Assembly: GCF_002735925.1 (NCBI RefSeq)
Contig: NZ_PEDL01000001.1
Span: forward strand, 496,001-560,000
Source of the DNA: Sporanaerobium hydrogeniformans
GTDB taxonomy: Bacteria; Bacillota; Clostridia; Lachnospirales; Cellulosilyticaceae
DNA: 64,000 nt
Reading direction: 5' to 3'
In this document: in pieces, positions 34,530 to 43,885 of the stretch
How positions within the stretch are numbered: position 1 is the first letter of the stretch
How the letters are laid out: every line of letters begins with the position of its first letter
Program-made: the position numbers and the translations under genes
The notes under the pieces: generated by a model
The model's input: only the letters and a program-made list of their open reading frames with translations
Databases searched by the model: none
Told to the model about the DNA's origin: nothing

Positions 34530-36221
34530 ATGCTCAAGTCTATTAAGGCCAATAACATAGCACTTATTGAAAAAGTACATCTTGAATTAGACAAGCATTT
34601 AAATATTTTTAGTGGGGAGACAGGAGCAGGTAAATCCATGCTTATTGACTCTATTCAGTTTGCTATAGGTAATCGTACTTCACGTCAAATTATTCGAAAA
34701 GGGCAAGACTGTGGGACAGTAGAAATTCTTTTTAAAGATGAAGGCGGTTGGGGATTAGAGTATTTAGAAACCAATGGTATTCCTTATGAGGACAAAGAGA
34801 TTTGTATTGCTAGGGCACTTTATCAATCGGGACGTACGACCTATAAGATTAATGGGATGATGGCAACCAGGCAGATGGTAAAGGAGCTTTCAGCCCTGCT
34901 TATAGATGTCCATGGTCAACATGAACCCCAATCTCTTTTAGATGTTACTAAACATATTCAAATGTTAGATTGCTTTGGAGGTGAGGCGTTTAAAAAGCAA
35001 AAAGCAACTTATAAAAAGCTATATGAACGTCTACAAGGTGTAAGGGCACAGCTTTCTAAAATAGGTGATAATGATAGAAGGCGTTTACAGCTGAAGGACA
35101 TGCTCAGCTTTCAGATTAATGAAATTGCAAGTTGCCAGCTGAAACCTGAGGAGGAAGAGGAGCTTAAAGCACATTATCAAATCCTATCTCATGCTGAGAA
35201 AATCATGCGTCAATGCCAAAAGGCGTATACGTATTTAGATGGTGAAAGTGAGATGAGTGCCTCCTTACTACTAGGAAAAGCGCTTCAAGCATTGCAAGAT
35301 ATTAGTCATATTAGCCCAGAGACAGGTAGTCTTTATGAACAGTTAAGTGCCTTAGAGGCTGAACTTCAAGAAGCTACTTATGCGATTAGGCGTTTTGTCG
35401 ATCAAGTAGATTATTCACCAGAGGCCCTAGAAGAGGCACAAAGTCGGTTAGATAGTATTTATCGTCTTAAACAAAAATATGGAAACACTATAGAAGATAT
35501 ATTGGACTATAAAGCACAGTGTGAAAAAGAGCTAGAAGAATTAGTAGATGGAGAAAATAGTAGAGAAAAGCTTCAAAAAGAAGAGAAAGAGCTTCAAGCA
35601 GAGTTAGATGTGTTAGCTACTGCACTTTCCAAGGGACGTCAAGTTATTGCTAGTAGTATTGAAAAGGAGATAGATACCCATCTACATGATTTGCAGATGC
35701 CTTATGCTAAGTTTGAAGTAGCTATTAATGAGTTAGATACTTTTAATAATATGGGTAAAAATGATGTAGAATTTCTTATTCGTACTAATTTAGGAGAAGA
35801 TATGCATCCTCTTTCTAAAATCGCATCAGGTGGAGAGATTTCACGTGTGATGTTAGCTATTAAAACAGTGCTTGTTTTAGGGGATGTGATTGATACAGTT
35901 ATTTTTGATGAAATCGATACTGGAATCAGTGGCGTTGCAGCACAAAAGGTAGGGGAAAAGCTGGCGCTTATTGCAAGAGGACGCCAAGTACTATGTATTA
36001 CCCATTTACCGCAAATTGCAGCCATGGCAGATAGTCATTTTCTCATTGAGAAGAGAGTGGATGAGAAAATGACAACGACAGTGCTTCGGGTATTAGAAGA
36101 GCAGGGCATTCAGGAAGAGCTTTGCCGGATGATGGGTGGTTTTGTGACAGAAAATACATTGCAAGGTGCTAAAGAAATACGTCATATGGCTGAAAATTAC
36201 AAAAAGAGCTTATGTGGTTAA
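34530..36221 (+). CDS. recN: DNA repair protein RecN
   Basis: This 563-residue SMC-like ATPase acts at double-strand breaks. Walker A is FSGETGAGKSML near residue 31, with coiled coil in the middle and the C-terminal signature LSKIASGGEISRVMLAI near residue 430, Walker B VIFDEIDTGISG near residue 456, and a His switch (CITHLPQIAAMAD). The stop codon is inside the stem of the terminator that follows. It looks complete. Confidence 0.95.
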   Translation: MLKSIKANNIALIEKVHLELDKHLNIFSGETGAGKSMLIDSIQFAIGNRTSRQIIRKGQDCGTVEILFKDEGGWGLEYLETNGIPYEDKEICIARALYQSGRTTYKINGMMATRQMVKELSALLIDVHGQHEPQSLLDVTKHIQMLDCFGGEAFKKQKATYKKLYERLQGVRAQLSKIGDNDRRRLQLKDMLSFQINEIASCQLKPEEEEELKAHYQILSHAEKIMRQCQKAYTYLDGESEMSASLLLGKALQALQDISHISPETGSLYEQLSALEAELQEATYAIRRFVDQVDYSPEALEEAQSRLDSIYRLKQKYGNTIEDILDYKAQCEKELEELVDGENSREKLQKEEKELQAELDVLATALSKGRQVIASSIEKEIDTHLHDLQMPYAKFEVAINELDTFNNMGKNDVEFLIRTNLGEDMHPLSKIASGGEISRVMLAIKTVLVLGDVIDTVIFDEIDTGISGVAAQKVGEKLALIARGRQVLCITHLPQIAAMADSHFLIEKRVDEKMTTTVLRVLEEQGIQEELCRMMGGFVTENTLQGAKEIRHMAENYKKSLCG

Positions 36222-36240
36222 GAACCCATAAGCTCTTTTT
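36204..36240 (+). terminator. Intrinsic terminator overlapping the recN stop
   Basis: AAGAGCTTATG pairs with CATAAGCTCTT, extended by GGTT/AACC, and ends in five T. The recN stop codon lies in the loop side of the stem. It separates recN from spoIVB. Confidence 0.82.
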
Positions 36241-36328
36241 GTATGAAAACCTTTTTCTGGCTGTATAAATGCTTTTAAAAAAGGATATTTTAAAAACATG
36301 ACAGCAAAAGACAGAGTAGGTGAACAGA

Positions 36329-37612
36329 ATGAAAAATAAGAAAAAAGGTTTTTTTTTGAAAAGCTCTATGGTGTTTATACTAGGACTTTTAATAAGTAGT
36401 CCTTTTATTATTTCTTACTACTATTTACCAGGAGAAGTGAAGCTTATTGCAGGCAGAGAGCATGTGTTTAATTTTGATATTCCTCTTTATGCCAGTATAC
36501 TTAAAAGTGAAACGCTTACTATTAAAGGTATGGATGATGACCACTTCAAAAAGAGCAGTATTCCTTTAAATCGTCCCCTTTATGTAAGCATGGAAGAAGA
36601 AGGCGAAACAGATATCAAGCTTTCACTTTTAGGCATTCCAGTAAAGACCGTTTCTGTACAAGCTATTAAAGACCGACAAGTCATTCCTTGTGGAAAAATT
36701 GTAGGGATTAAAGTAGATACACAGGGACTTCTTGTTTTAGGAATAGGTCAGTTTGAGAAGGCAGGACGTATGGTTTCTCCTGCTAAAGGAATCCTAGAGG
36801 TAGGTGATATGATTTTAACATGTAATGGCACTCCTTTAGAAATCAAAGAAGATTTAAAAGACGCTATAGAAGCATCCCAAAATCAGCCTATGAAGCTTAA
36901 AGTCATGCGAGAGGGAAAAATGCATGAAGTACAGGTTCAGCCTATCTATTGTGACAGTGAAGGAGTCTATAAGCTAGGTGTTTGGATTCGAGATAGTACA
37001 CAAGGTATAGGAACCCTTACTTATGTAGATCCTGAAACAGGAGTTTTTGGTGCGCTAGGGCATGGGATTACTGATGTAGATACAAAGAAACTGATGCCCA
37101 TACGTGAAGGGACTATTATTAGTGCAACAGTTACTAATATTAAAAAAGGGCAAAAAGGGACACCAGGCGAAATTAGTGGGACTATTCACTACGATGGGGG
37201 GAGTATTATTGGAGAAGTAGAGAATAATACAGCAATCGGCATCTATGGCGTTTTAAGTGCAGAGGCACTTCACCATTTAGATGCTCAGAAAGTACCTATT
37301 GCCTTTCAAGATGAGGTTCATGAAGGAAAAGCAAGTATTTTAGTAGATTTAAGAGATGGGATTATTAAAGAATATGGGGTAACTATACAAAAAGTTTCAC
37401 GTTATAGTAATGAACCTGCTAAAGGGATGGTTATTAAAATTACAGATGAAGAATTATTAAGGCTTACGAATGGAATCGTACAGGGGATGAGTGGAAGTCC
37501 TATTTTACAAGACGGTAAACTTATTGGTGCAGTTACGCATGTTTTTGTGCAGGACCCTACCCGAGGTTACGGTATTTTCATTGAAAATATGATTAATAAT
37601 GAAAAAAAGTAG
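36329..37612 (+). CDS. spoIVB: SpoIVB peptidase (S55)
   Basis: This is about 427 residues. The forespore serine protease signals to the mother-cell SigK pathway in Bacillus. It has an N-terminal membrane anchor (residues 8-28), a PDZ domain (about 115-195; GKIVGIKVDTQGLLVLG then ILEVGDMILTCNGTPL) and the S55 catalytic domain with His in GALGHGITDVDT and Ser in VQGMSGSPILQDGKLIGAVTH. The ATG at 36329 follows GAGTAGG; an upstream GTG (36320) lies within that site. The conserved spoIVB-spo0A neighbourhood supports the name. Confidence 0.93.
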   Translation: MKNKKKGFFLKSSMVFILGLLISSPFIISYYYLPGEVKLIAGREHVFNFDIPLYASILKSETLTIKGMDDDHFKKSSIPLNRPLYVSMEEEGETDIKLSLLGIPVKTVSVQAIKDRQVIPCGKIVGIKVDTQGLLVLGIGQFEKAGRMVSPAKGILEVGDMILTCNGTPLEIKEDLKDAIEASQNQPMKLKVMREGKMHEVQVQPIYCDSEGVYKLGVWIRDSTQGIGTLTYVDPETGVFGALGHGITDVDTKKLMPIREGTIISATVTNIKKGQKGTPGEISGTIHYDGGSIIGEVENNTAIGIYGVLSAEALHHLDAQKVPIAFQDEVHEGKASILVDLRDGIIKEYGVTIQKVSRYSNEPAKGMVIKITDEELLRLTNGIVQGMSGSPILQDGKLIGAVTHVFVQDPTRGYGIFIENMINNEKK

Positions 37613-37653
37613 GATGAAATGTAAAAAAAAAATAAAAATTACAAAATTTGGTA

Positions 37654-37682
37654 TTGTAATATGAATAGAGTTTAGTTATAAT
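37654..37682 (+). promoter_or_regulatory. Candidate sigma-A promoter for spo0A
   Basis: TTGTAA (37654-37659), a 17-base spacer and TATAAT (37677-37682) lie 49 bases before the spo0A start in a very AT-rich gap. A SigH promoter and Spo0A-binding boxes are expected here from other species, but I could not recognise them securely. Confidence 0.45.
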
Positions 37683-37731
37683 TAATTTAGATTTTTCAAA
37701 ATATAAATAAATAATCCGGGGGGGGATATTT

Positions 37732-38556
37732 TTGTTTGAGCAAAAAATGAAAATATTGATAGCAGACGACAACAAGGACTTTGCTGACATTTTAAGAGAG
37801 TTTATTGACAGACAGGAAGATATGGAAGTAGTGGAAGTAGCAGGTAATGGTGAAGAAGCTTTTACACTCATCCAAGAGCTTGGGCCAGACATCGTTATAT
37901 TAGATGTGATTATGCCCTATTTAGATGGGATTGGTGTTCTAGAGAAAATAAGTGTAACAGAACTGAATAAAAGACCACTCTTTATTATGCTTTCAGCAGT
38001 AGGACAAGATAAAATTACGGAAAGAGCTATGGCATTAGGCGCAGAATACTATATTGTAAAACCCTTTGACATGGAAACATTAATTAATCGTATTCGCCAA
38101 TTAAAGTCTATGACAAGCTCTATTAAATCAAATGGAATGAATTTAACAGGCGTAGCTTCCTCTAAGCCATTTTTACCAAAAGCAAAGGGTATGCCTACAC
38201 AACATAGTTTAGAAACAGAAGTAACTAGCGTTATACATGAAATTGGCGTTCCTGCTCACATTAAAGGCTATCAATATCTTCGTGATGCTATTATTATGGT
38301 TATTAATGACATGGATGTTCTTAATTCCATTACCAAACAACTGTATCCATCTATCGCTAAACAATACAATACTACTCCAAGTCGTGTAGAGCGTGCTATT
38401 CGTCATGCGATCGAAGTAGCATGGAGTCGTGGCAAGATGGATACCATTGATAAACTCTTTGGTTATACCGTAAACAACGGCAAAGGCAAACCTACTAATT
38501 CAGAATTCATCGCACTCATTGCTGACAGATTACGTCTTGAAATGCAAGTGGGTTAA
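37732..38556 (+). CDS. spo0A: Sporulation master regulator Spo0A
   Basis: This 274-residue response regulator has an N-terminal receiver domain with phosphoacceptor Asp in [12 protein letters not shown] near residue 61, Thr/Ser switch and Lys in IVKPFD, a flexible linker (about 130-160), and the effector domain with the DNA-recognition helix in [22 protein letters not shown] take the TTG at 37732 as start because a GGGGGGG site ends 6 to 7 bases upstream; ATG at 37747 is the alternative and would still leave the receiver domain intact. It controls entry into sporulation and, in clostridia, often solventogenesis. Confidence 0.95.
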   Translation: MFEQKMKILIADDNKDFADILREFIDRQEDMEVVEVAGNGEEAFTLIQELGPDIVILDVIMPYLDGIGVLEKISVTELNKRPLFIMLSAVGQDKITERAMALGAEYYIVKPFDMETLINRIRQLKSMTSSIKSNGMNLTGVASSKPFLPKAKGMPTQHSLETEVTSVIHEIGVPAHIKGYQYLRDAIIMVINDMDVLNSITKQLYPSIAKQYNTTPSRVERAIRHAIEVAWSRGKMDTIDKLFGYTVNNGKGKPTNSEFIALIADRLRLEMQVG

Positions 38557-38599
38557 AGTTTTAGGGGATAAGGGGTTAAAAATCATATAATTAAATGTA

Positions 38600-38652
38600 A
38601 AAACTCTCTTGATTGATTGGATAAAATATAATCCATAAATGAGGAGAGTTTT
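38600..38652 (+). terminator. Hairpin downstream of spo0A
   Basis: AAAACTCTC (38600-38608) pairs with GAGAGTTTT (38644-38652), and an inner TGGAT/ATCCA pair shortens the loop. A short T-rich stretch follows. It probably ends the spo0A message, although the U tract is weak. Confidence 0.5.
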
Positions 38653-38875
38653 ATGTATTTATAGATGTGATATTGGGTTAAAATTGAAGATAAGTAAACT
38701 ATTATATAAGAAGCCTATCAGAAAGCAAAACAGTTTTACCAAAAGCAGCAACTAGAATGGCAAGTTGTTGAGGTGATGGATAGGGGACTTGCATTTTATT
38801 ATACTGGCAGAAAATATGAAAAAGCAGGGAATATAAAAGAGTAAGAAAGAAATAGATTAAAGAATAAATGGATTT
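38653..38875. other. Non-coding stretch with an open-frame relic
   Basis: With the hairpin above, 38557-38875 is about 319 bases without a gene. One frame is open from about 38712 to 38844 and reads like a helical protein tail (AYQKAKQFYQKQQLEWQ), but it has no start codon and begins right after a stop. It is probably a gene remnant. I see no RNA gene here. Confidence 0.4.
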
Positions 38876-39364
38876 TTAGAACTCTAAAATCATATCATAC
38901 CAAGTAGCTCCACCGTGAACAGAATGAGAAAGACCTTGATTCGTGTAGCCAAACTTTGAATAGTAAGGAATAAGCTGTTTTTTACAAGTAAGAATAACAC
39001 CTTTACAACCTCTCGTCTTAGCAGCTGCAATCATATGCTGCATAAGTAAGGCAGCAACACCTTGCCTTCTGTATTCGGGCAGAACATCTAGTCCAAAAAT
39101 AGCTTGATAAATACCTTTTGGATCATGAGAGCTAGCAGACTCGAAAAGTTTATCAGAAATTGTTTTATCTTGCGTACAGCAACCATTAATAAAGCCTATC
39201 ATTTTACCTTGATATTCGGCTACAAAGAAGCAGTCAGGGAAAGTTTCTATACGTTCTTTAAAAGTTGCAAAGGATGCTGCTTCAGCAATAGGAAAACAAA
39301 GGGCTTCAATTTGTGTTATAGTATCAATATCTTGGGCTGTAACAGAGCGAATAGAAAGGGTCAT
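38876..39364 (-). CDS. GNAT family N-acetyltransferase
   Basis: This 162-residue acetyltransferase is the only clear - strand gene. The acetyl-CoA loop appears as PEYRRQGVAALLMQHMIAAA (Q/RxxGxG/A region) near residue 98, after a beta strand (IFGLDVLP), and a C-terminal strand follows with YYSKFGYTNQG. The start at 39364 has AAAGGAGA on the minus strand; the frame is open for two more codons upstream. The substrate is unknown. The protein is related to general amine or peptide acetyltransferases. Confidence 0.85.
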   Translation of the reverse strand: MTLSIRSVTAQDIDTITQIEALCFPIAEAASFATFKERIETFPDCFFVAEYQGKMIGFINGCCTQDKTISDKLFESASSHDPKGIYQAIFGLDVLPEYRRQGVAALLMQHMIAAAKTRGCKGVILTCKKQLIPYYSKFGYTNQGLSHSVHGGATWYDMILEF

Positions 39365-39426
39365 AACCAATCTCCTTTTAGTAAGAATATAGATTATTTT
39401 ATCATAAAAGATAGAATAATGGAATC

Positions 39427-39473
39427 AAAAATAGCAGTGCAGCCTTATAAATGAAGGTGGCAGTGCTATTTTT
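39427..39473. repeat. Inverted repeat between divergent genes
   Basis: AAAAATAGCA (39427-39436) and TGCTATTTTT (39464-39473) form a 10-bp stem with a structured 27-base loop. It lies upstream of both the - strand acetyltransferase gene and the + strand asparaginase gene, so neither obviously needs a terminator here. It may be a leader structure, a leftover terminator or a regulatory site. Confidence 0.5.
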
Positions 39474-39571
39474 AGAGGGTGGAAAAGTAAAAAGGTAAAA
39501 AATAATAAAAGAAAAGGTGTATGGAAAGGCTAAAAGGAAGTATAATCTAAAAAGTAAAGGAAGTGACTTCA

Positions 39572-40564
39572 ATGAATAAACCTAAAGTATGTATTGTTTT
39601 TACAGGAGGCACCATTTCCATGACAGTGGATGAACAAATGGGTGCAGCTATTCCAACTTTATCTGGAGAACAAATTTTATCTATGGTCTCTAATATTGAT
39701 AAATTAGCTGATAGCGAAGTTATCAACTTTTCTGAGATTCCAGGACCTCATATGACTATTGATAAATTGATAGAGCTTAAAAAGCTGATTCAAAAAAAGC
39801 TTAATGAGCCAGGTATCACCGGAGTGATTGTAACACATGGGACGGATTCCTTAGAGGAGACAGCTTACTTTTTAGATTTAACGATTCAGCATATGAAGCC
39901 TGTTGTTATTGTTGGGGCTATGCGAAGTAGCTCAGAGCTAGGCTATGATGGTTCTAGCAATCTAGCAGCTGCTGTTTGTACAGCCATTTCTGAAAAAGCT
40001 AAGAACCGTGGTGTATTGGTGGTACTTAATAATGAAGTGAACTTAGCATCAGAGGTAACTAAAACGAGTACCATTGCCCTTAATACCTTCCAATCACCTT
40101 ATGGACCATTAGGTGCAGTGGATGCCAATGACCTCATTTTATACCGTGATATTGCTTATAGGCAGTATATTGATACGGATAGAGTGGAACGAAGAGTGGA
40201 TTTAATTAAAGCGGTGCTAGATATGGATGGACGCTTTATTAACTATGCGGTGGATTCAGGTGCAGTAGGCCTTGTTATTGAAGCCATGGGACGTGGGAAT
40301 TTGCCACTTGCTATGGTAGAAGGCATCAAGTATGCTTTAAGTAAGGGGTGTATTGTGGTGGTGGTATCACGTTGTCATTCAGGTAGGGTATTTGAAAGCT
40401 ATGGTTATGCAGGTGGTGGTAAAGAGCTCTCAGATTTAGGTGTCATTATGGGCGGTGATATGCGTGGTCCCAAAGCACGCTTAAAGCTAATGCTTGCTCT
40501 TGGTAAAACCCGTGATAGAGAAAAGATTCGAGCACTCTTCAAAGAAGAGAATTATAATTTATAG
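39572..40564 (+). CDS. ansA: L-asparaginase (type I-like)
   Basis: This 330-residue enzyme hydrolyses asparagine to aspartate and ammonia. The two active-site threonines appear in FTGGTISM near residue 12 and in THGTDSLEETAYFLDLT near residue 90, the latter with the TDS triad. A Lys in SEVTKTSTIALNTFQSP near residue 165 fits the family. No signal peptide is present, so it is cytoplasmic. The ATG at 39572 follows AAAGGAAG and is preferred over an upstream GTG. A TATAAT is seen at 39541 but has no convincing -35. Confidence 0.93.
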   Translation: MNKPKVCIVFTGGTISMTVDEQMGAAIPTLSGEQILSMVSNIDKLADSEVINFSEIPGPHMTIDKLIELKKLIQKKLNEPGITGVIVTHGTDSLEETAYFLDLTIQHMKPVVIVGAMRSSSELGYDGSSNLAAAVCTAISEKAKNRGVLVVLNNEVNLASEVTKTSTIALNTFQSPYGPLGAVDANDLILYRDIAYRQYIDTDRVERRVDLIKAVLDMDGRFINYAVDSGAVGLVIEAMGRGNLPLAMVEGIKYALSKGCIVVVVSRCHSGRVFESYGYAGGGKELSDLGVIMGGDMRGPKARLKLMLALGKTRDREKIRALFKEENYNL

Positions 40565-40583
40565 AGAAATAAGGAGATTAAAA

Positions 40584-42761
40584 ATGGGAAAAACTTTGGT
40601 ACTAGCTGAAAAGCCTAGCGTAGGAAAGGATATTGCTCGTGTACTTCGATGTACAAAGAGTGGAAATGGCTACTTAGAGGGAGATAAGTATGTGGTGACA
40701 TGGGCACTTGGCCATTTAGTAGGCCTTGCAGACCCAGAAGCCTATGGTGATCACTATAAGACATGGAGCATGGAAACCCTTCCAATGCTTCCAAAGGAAA
40801 TGAAGCTAGTCACCTTAAAAGGAACAGGCAAGCAATATGGCATTGTGAAAGAGCTACTTGGACGTAAGGAAGTAATAGATATTATCATTGCCACAGATGC
40901 AGGACGTGAAGGCGAGTTAGTTGCGAGGTGGATTTTAGAAAAAGCACATTGTAAAAAACCTATTAAACGTCTTTGGATTTCTTCAGTAACCGATAAGGCA
41001 ATTCGGGAAGGCTTTAATAAGCTAGAGCCTGGAAGTCGTTATGATAACCTTTATAAGGCAGCAGTTTGTCGTGCAAAGGGTGACTGGTTAGTGGGGCTTA
41101 ATGTGACACGGGCTTTAACCTGCCGTTACAATGCCCAGCTCTCAGCAGGCCGCGTACAGTCTGCTGCTTTAGCTATGATTGTAGCTAGAGAGGAAGCTAT
41201 TAAAAATTTTGTGGCAAAGCCTTACTATACATTAACAGCCAAAGCACCTGGATTTGAGCTTACTCATCAAGCTTCACAGCAGAAGCGTGTTTGGGAAGAA
41301 AAAGAAATCGATACACTACTTCAAAAGTGTAAAGGGCAGAAAGCAGAAGTAATAAAAGTGATGGAGTCGGTAAAGAAGCAATATGCACCAGGACTTTATG
41401 ATTTAACAGAGCTTCAACGTGATGCCAATCGCCTCTTTGGCTTTAGCCCAAAGGAAACCTTATCTATTATGCAGCGCCTTTATGAAAGCCATAAAATTCT
41501 TACGTATCCCCGTACAGACTCTCGGTATCTTTCAGAGGATATTGTCCCTACCCTTAAGGAACGTTTGAAAAGTGTTGCAATTGGACCTTATCGCGGAGCT
41601 GCTTCTACCCTCTTAAACAAAGGTTTTAAAGTCAATAAAAGTTTTGTGGATAATAGCAAAGTATCTGACCATCATGCCATTATTCCAACAGAAGAAACAG
41701 TCCTTCTCGCTAAACTCAGTCAAGAGGAAAGGAAAATTTATGATTTAGTAGTAAAACGCTTTTTAAGTGTCCTACTTCCTCCTATCCTCTATAACGCCCT
41801 TCAAGTAGAAGTTAAGATAGGAGAAGAAATTTTTACAGCTCACGGTAGAAACATTATAGACAAAGGCTGGAAAATGGTTTATGAGCAAGATGAAACAGTA
41901 GAAGATGATGAAGACAGAGAAGATAAAGAGCAAAAGCTTCCACTTTTAAGTAAGGGAGAGCAGCTTCACATACTAAGTCTTCAAAAAAATAAAAAGCTTA
42001 CGAAAGCCCCTGCACGCTTTACGGAAGCTACTTTATTATCAGCGATGGAAAAGCCACATAACTATGTACAGGTGGATAAACAAGCAGCAAAAACATTAGG
42101 TGAAACAGGTGGAATTGGTACAGTAGCCACACGCGCTGACATTATCGAAAAGCTCTATGCTATGTTTTATATTGAAAAAAGTGGCAAGGAGATTGTCCCT
42201 ACATCTAAAGGGAAACAGCTGATTGAATTAGTACCAGAAGAACTCAAGTCCCCCCTTTTAACAGCCAAATGGGAAATGGATTTAGAGAAAATTAGTAAAG
42301 GAAAAGCAAGTGACCAAAGCTTTATGAAGGAGATTACAGCTTACAGTGCCAGTCTTGTACAACAAGTGAAAAATAGCAAAGAGCGTTATGTACATGATAA
42401 TATGACAGGTAAGCGCTGCCCCGAATGTGGTAAATTCCTTTTAGAAGTTAAAGGAAAGCACGGTATGATGTATGTATGTCAAGACCGAAGTTGTGGCTAT
42501 AAAGAAACAGTGAGTCGCTTTACGAATACAAGGTGTCCAAACTGCCATAAGCGTTTAGAATTAAGAGGAGAGGGAGAAGGGCAAATTTATGTGTGCCCTA
42601 CCTGTACTTTCCGTGAAAAAGCTGCTTCTTTTAATAAAAAGTATCGTAGTACACCTGGAAAGGTAGATAAAAAAACTGTGCAAAATTATTTGAAAAAGCA
42701 GCAAAAAGAAGAGGAAGGTAACTTTGCCTTTGCAGAAGCTTTTGCCAAATTTAAAAAGTAA
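40584..42761 (+). CDS. topB: DNA topoisomerase III (TopB-like)
   Basis: This is about 725 residues of a type IA topoisomerase. It has the Toprim domain with LAEKPSVGKDIARVL at the N-terminus and DAGREGELVARWI near residue 105, and the catalytic Tyr in TYPRTDSRYL near residue 310. Two C-terminal zinc-ribbon repeats (CPEC...CQDRSC and CPNC...CPTC) follow at about residues 610-680. Type III enzymes decatenate DNA. The frame is open upstream for 30 codons, but the ATG at 40584 follows AAGGAG and is the clear start. It looks intact and chromosomal, although similar genes also occur on mobile elements. Confidence 0.94.
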   Translation: MGKTLVLAEKPSVGKDIARVLRCTKSGNGYLEGDKYVVTWALGHLVGLADPEAYGDHYKTWSMETLPMLPKEMKLVTLKGTGKQYGIVKELLGRKEVIDIIIATDAGREGELVARWILEKAHCKKPIKRLWISSVTDKAIREGFNKLEPGSRYDNLYKAAVCRAKGDWLVGLNVTRALTCRYNAQLSAGRVQSAALAMIVAREEAIKNFVAKPYYTLTAKAPGFELTHQASQQKRVWEEKEIDTLLQKCKGQKAEVIKVMESVKKQYAPGLYDLTELQRDANRLFGFSPKETLSIMQRLYESHKILTYPRTDSRYLSEDIVPTLKERLKSVAIGPYRGAASTLLNKGFKVNKSFVDNSKVSDHHAIIPTEETVLLAKLSQEERKIYDLVVKRFLSVLLPPILYNALQVEVKIGEEIFTAHGRNIIDKGWKMVYEQDETVEDDEDREDKEQKLPLLSKGEQLHILSLQKNKKLTKAPARFTEATLLSAMEKPHNYVQVDKQAAKTLGETGGIGTVATRADIIEKLYAMFYIEKSGKEIVPTSKGKQLIELVPEELKSPLLTAKWEMDLEKISKGKASDQSFMKEITAYSASLVQQVKNSKERYVHDNMTGKRCPECGKFLLEVKGKHGMMYVCQDRSCGYKETVSRFTNTRCPNCHKRLELRGEGEGQIYVCPTCTFREKAASFNKKYRSTPGKVDKKTVQNYLKKQQKEEEGNFAFAEAFAKFKK

Positions 42762-42783
42762 AAAATAGAAAAAGCACTGTACT

Positions 42784-42833
42784 AACAGAATGTGAAGAGT
42801 AGGAATATACTACTAAGAGCATTCTGTTTTTTT
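42784..42833 (+). terminator. Intrinsic terminator after topB
   Basis: AACAGAATG (42784-42792) pairs with CATTCTGTT (42820-42828), a further inner pair TAG/CTA is possible, and seven T follow. Confidence 0.75.
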
Positions 42834-42897
42834 GTGTGATAAGAACGACTTGTTTGAGTCAAACTAATAAAAAGCATGTATTTTAATGAGGGATTTT

Positions 42898-43809
42898 ATG
42901 ATTATAATAATCAGTATTTTTGTGATTCTTTTAAGTGTTTTAGGGGTTTTAGGTGGGTGTGGATATTTAGCTTATTGCATGATTCATGCACAGTCAGAAG
43001 CCATTACACAAACACCTACAGATTATGGTTTATACTATGAGGACATTACTTTTGAGGGAATGAAGGATAAAATTCATTTATCTGGTTGGTGGATTCCTGC
43101 TCAAAGTAAAAGCAGGTTCATTTCTTCTAATCACACCATTATTTTATCCCATGGCTATCATAACGCACGAAGTCTAGAAGGTATTCAGCTTCTAGATTTG
43201 GTACGCGTTCTTGTACGAAGTAGATACAATGTAATGATGTATGATTTACGTAACTGTGGGTATTCACAAAAGACGGTTATAACAGGTGGCTATCTTGAAA
43301 AATACGATTTACTTGGGGCGATTGAGTATGTCAAAAAAAATAAGCAAAGCTCACACATTGCTCTTATGGGATGGTCTATGGGAGCGGCAATTTCTCTTTT
43401 TGCAGGGATTTTGTCAGAAGACGTAGAGGTGATTATTGCAGATAGTCCTTTTTCAGATTTAGAGGAATGTTTAAATGTGACGATGCCTGTTTATACAAAA
43501 TTACCCCGTTTCCCTTTTACAGTAGTAACTCTTCGAATAGTCAGCCGGCTTTTAAAAATTGATATGAAGGAATTACGCCCTATCGAAGCGATACGTTCTT
43601 TAAAAGACAAGCCTCTTCTTTTGATTCATGCCAAAGAAGATGAAATTATACCTTCTGAGGAGACAAAGGCTATTTATGAAGCCATTCCTCATAAAGGAAA
43701 AGTAGAGCTTTGGATTCCCAATATTAAAGGGCATATCCTAGGGCATAAGTTGCAAAAAAAGGAGTACCAAAGACGGGTTTTATATTTCCTTAAAAAATAT
43801 TTTAGATAA
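42898..43809 (+). CDS. Alpha/beta hydrolase, membrane-anchored
   Basis: This is about 303 residues. An N-terminal membrane helix (residues 1-25) is followed by an alpha/beta hydrolase domain with the oxyanion HG motif in ILSHGYHNARS near residue 84, the nucleophile elbow GWSMGAA near residue 160, Asp in LLIHAKEDEIIP near residue 245 and a final His near residue 278. The start could be ATG 42886 or 42898; TGAGGG upstream of the second gives proper spacing. The substrate cannot be inferred. Similar proteins are annotated as lysophospholipase- or peptidase-like. Confidence 0.85.
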   Translation: MIIIISIFVILLSVLGVLGGCGYLAYCMIHAQSEAITQTPTDYGLYYEDITFEGMKDKIHLSGWWIPAQSKSRFISSNHTIILSHGYHNARSLEGIQLLDLVRVLVRSRYNVMMYDLRNCGYSQKTVITGGYLEKYDLLGAIEYVKKNKQSSHIALMGWSMGAAISLFAGILSEDVEVIIADSPFSDLEECLNVTMPVYTKLPRFPFTVVTLRIVSRLLKIDMKELRPIEAIRSLKDKPLLLIHAKEDEIIPSEETKAIYEAIPHKGKVELWIPNIKGHILGHKLQKKEYQRRVLYFLKKYFR

Positions 43810-43885
43810 GAAGGCAAGTTGTATTTAAAAGAACCCCATGCTAAAATAAAAATAAAATGAAACAAAAGAAAAAGAGGGAATGAAA

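Noticed and set aside
36243-36328. Forespore (SigF/SigG) promoter before spoIVB
   Set aside because: A GTATA is present but no matching -10 at the proper distance.
38712-38844. 44-codon open frame downstream of spo0A
   Set aside because: It begins immediately after a stop, has no start codon and no family match; recorded only as a possible remnant.
40584-42761. topB as evidence of a conjugative element here
   Set aside because: No relaxase, coupling ATPase or transfer genes are near and flanks are housekeeping, so a chromosomal topoisomerase III is simpler.
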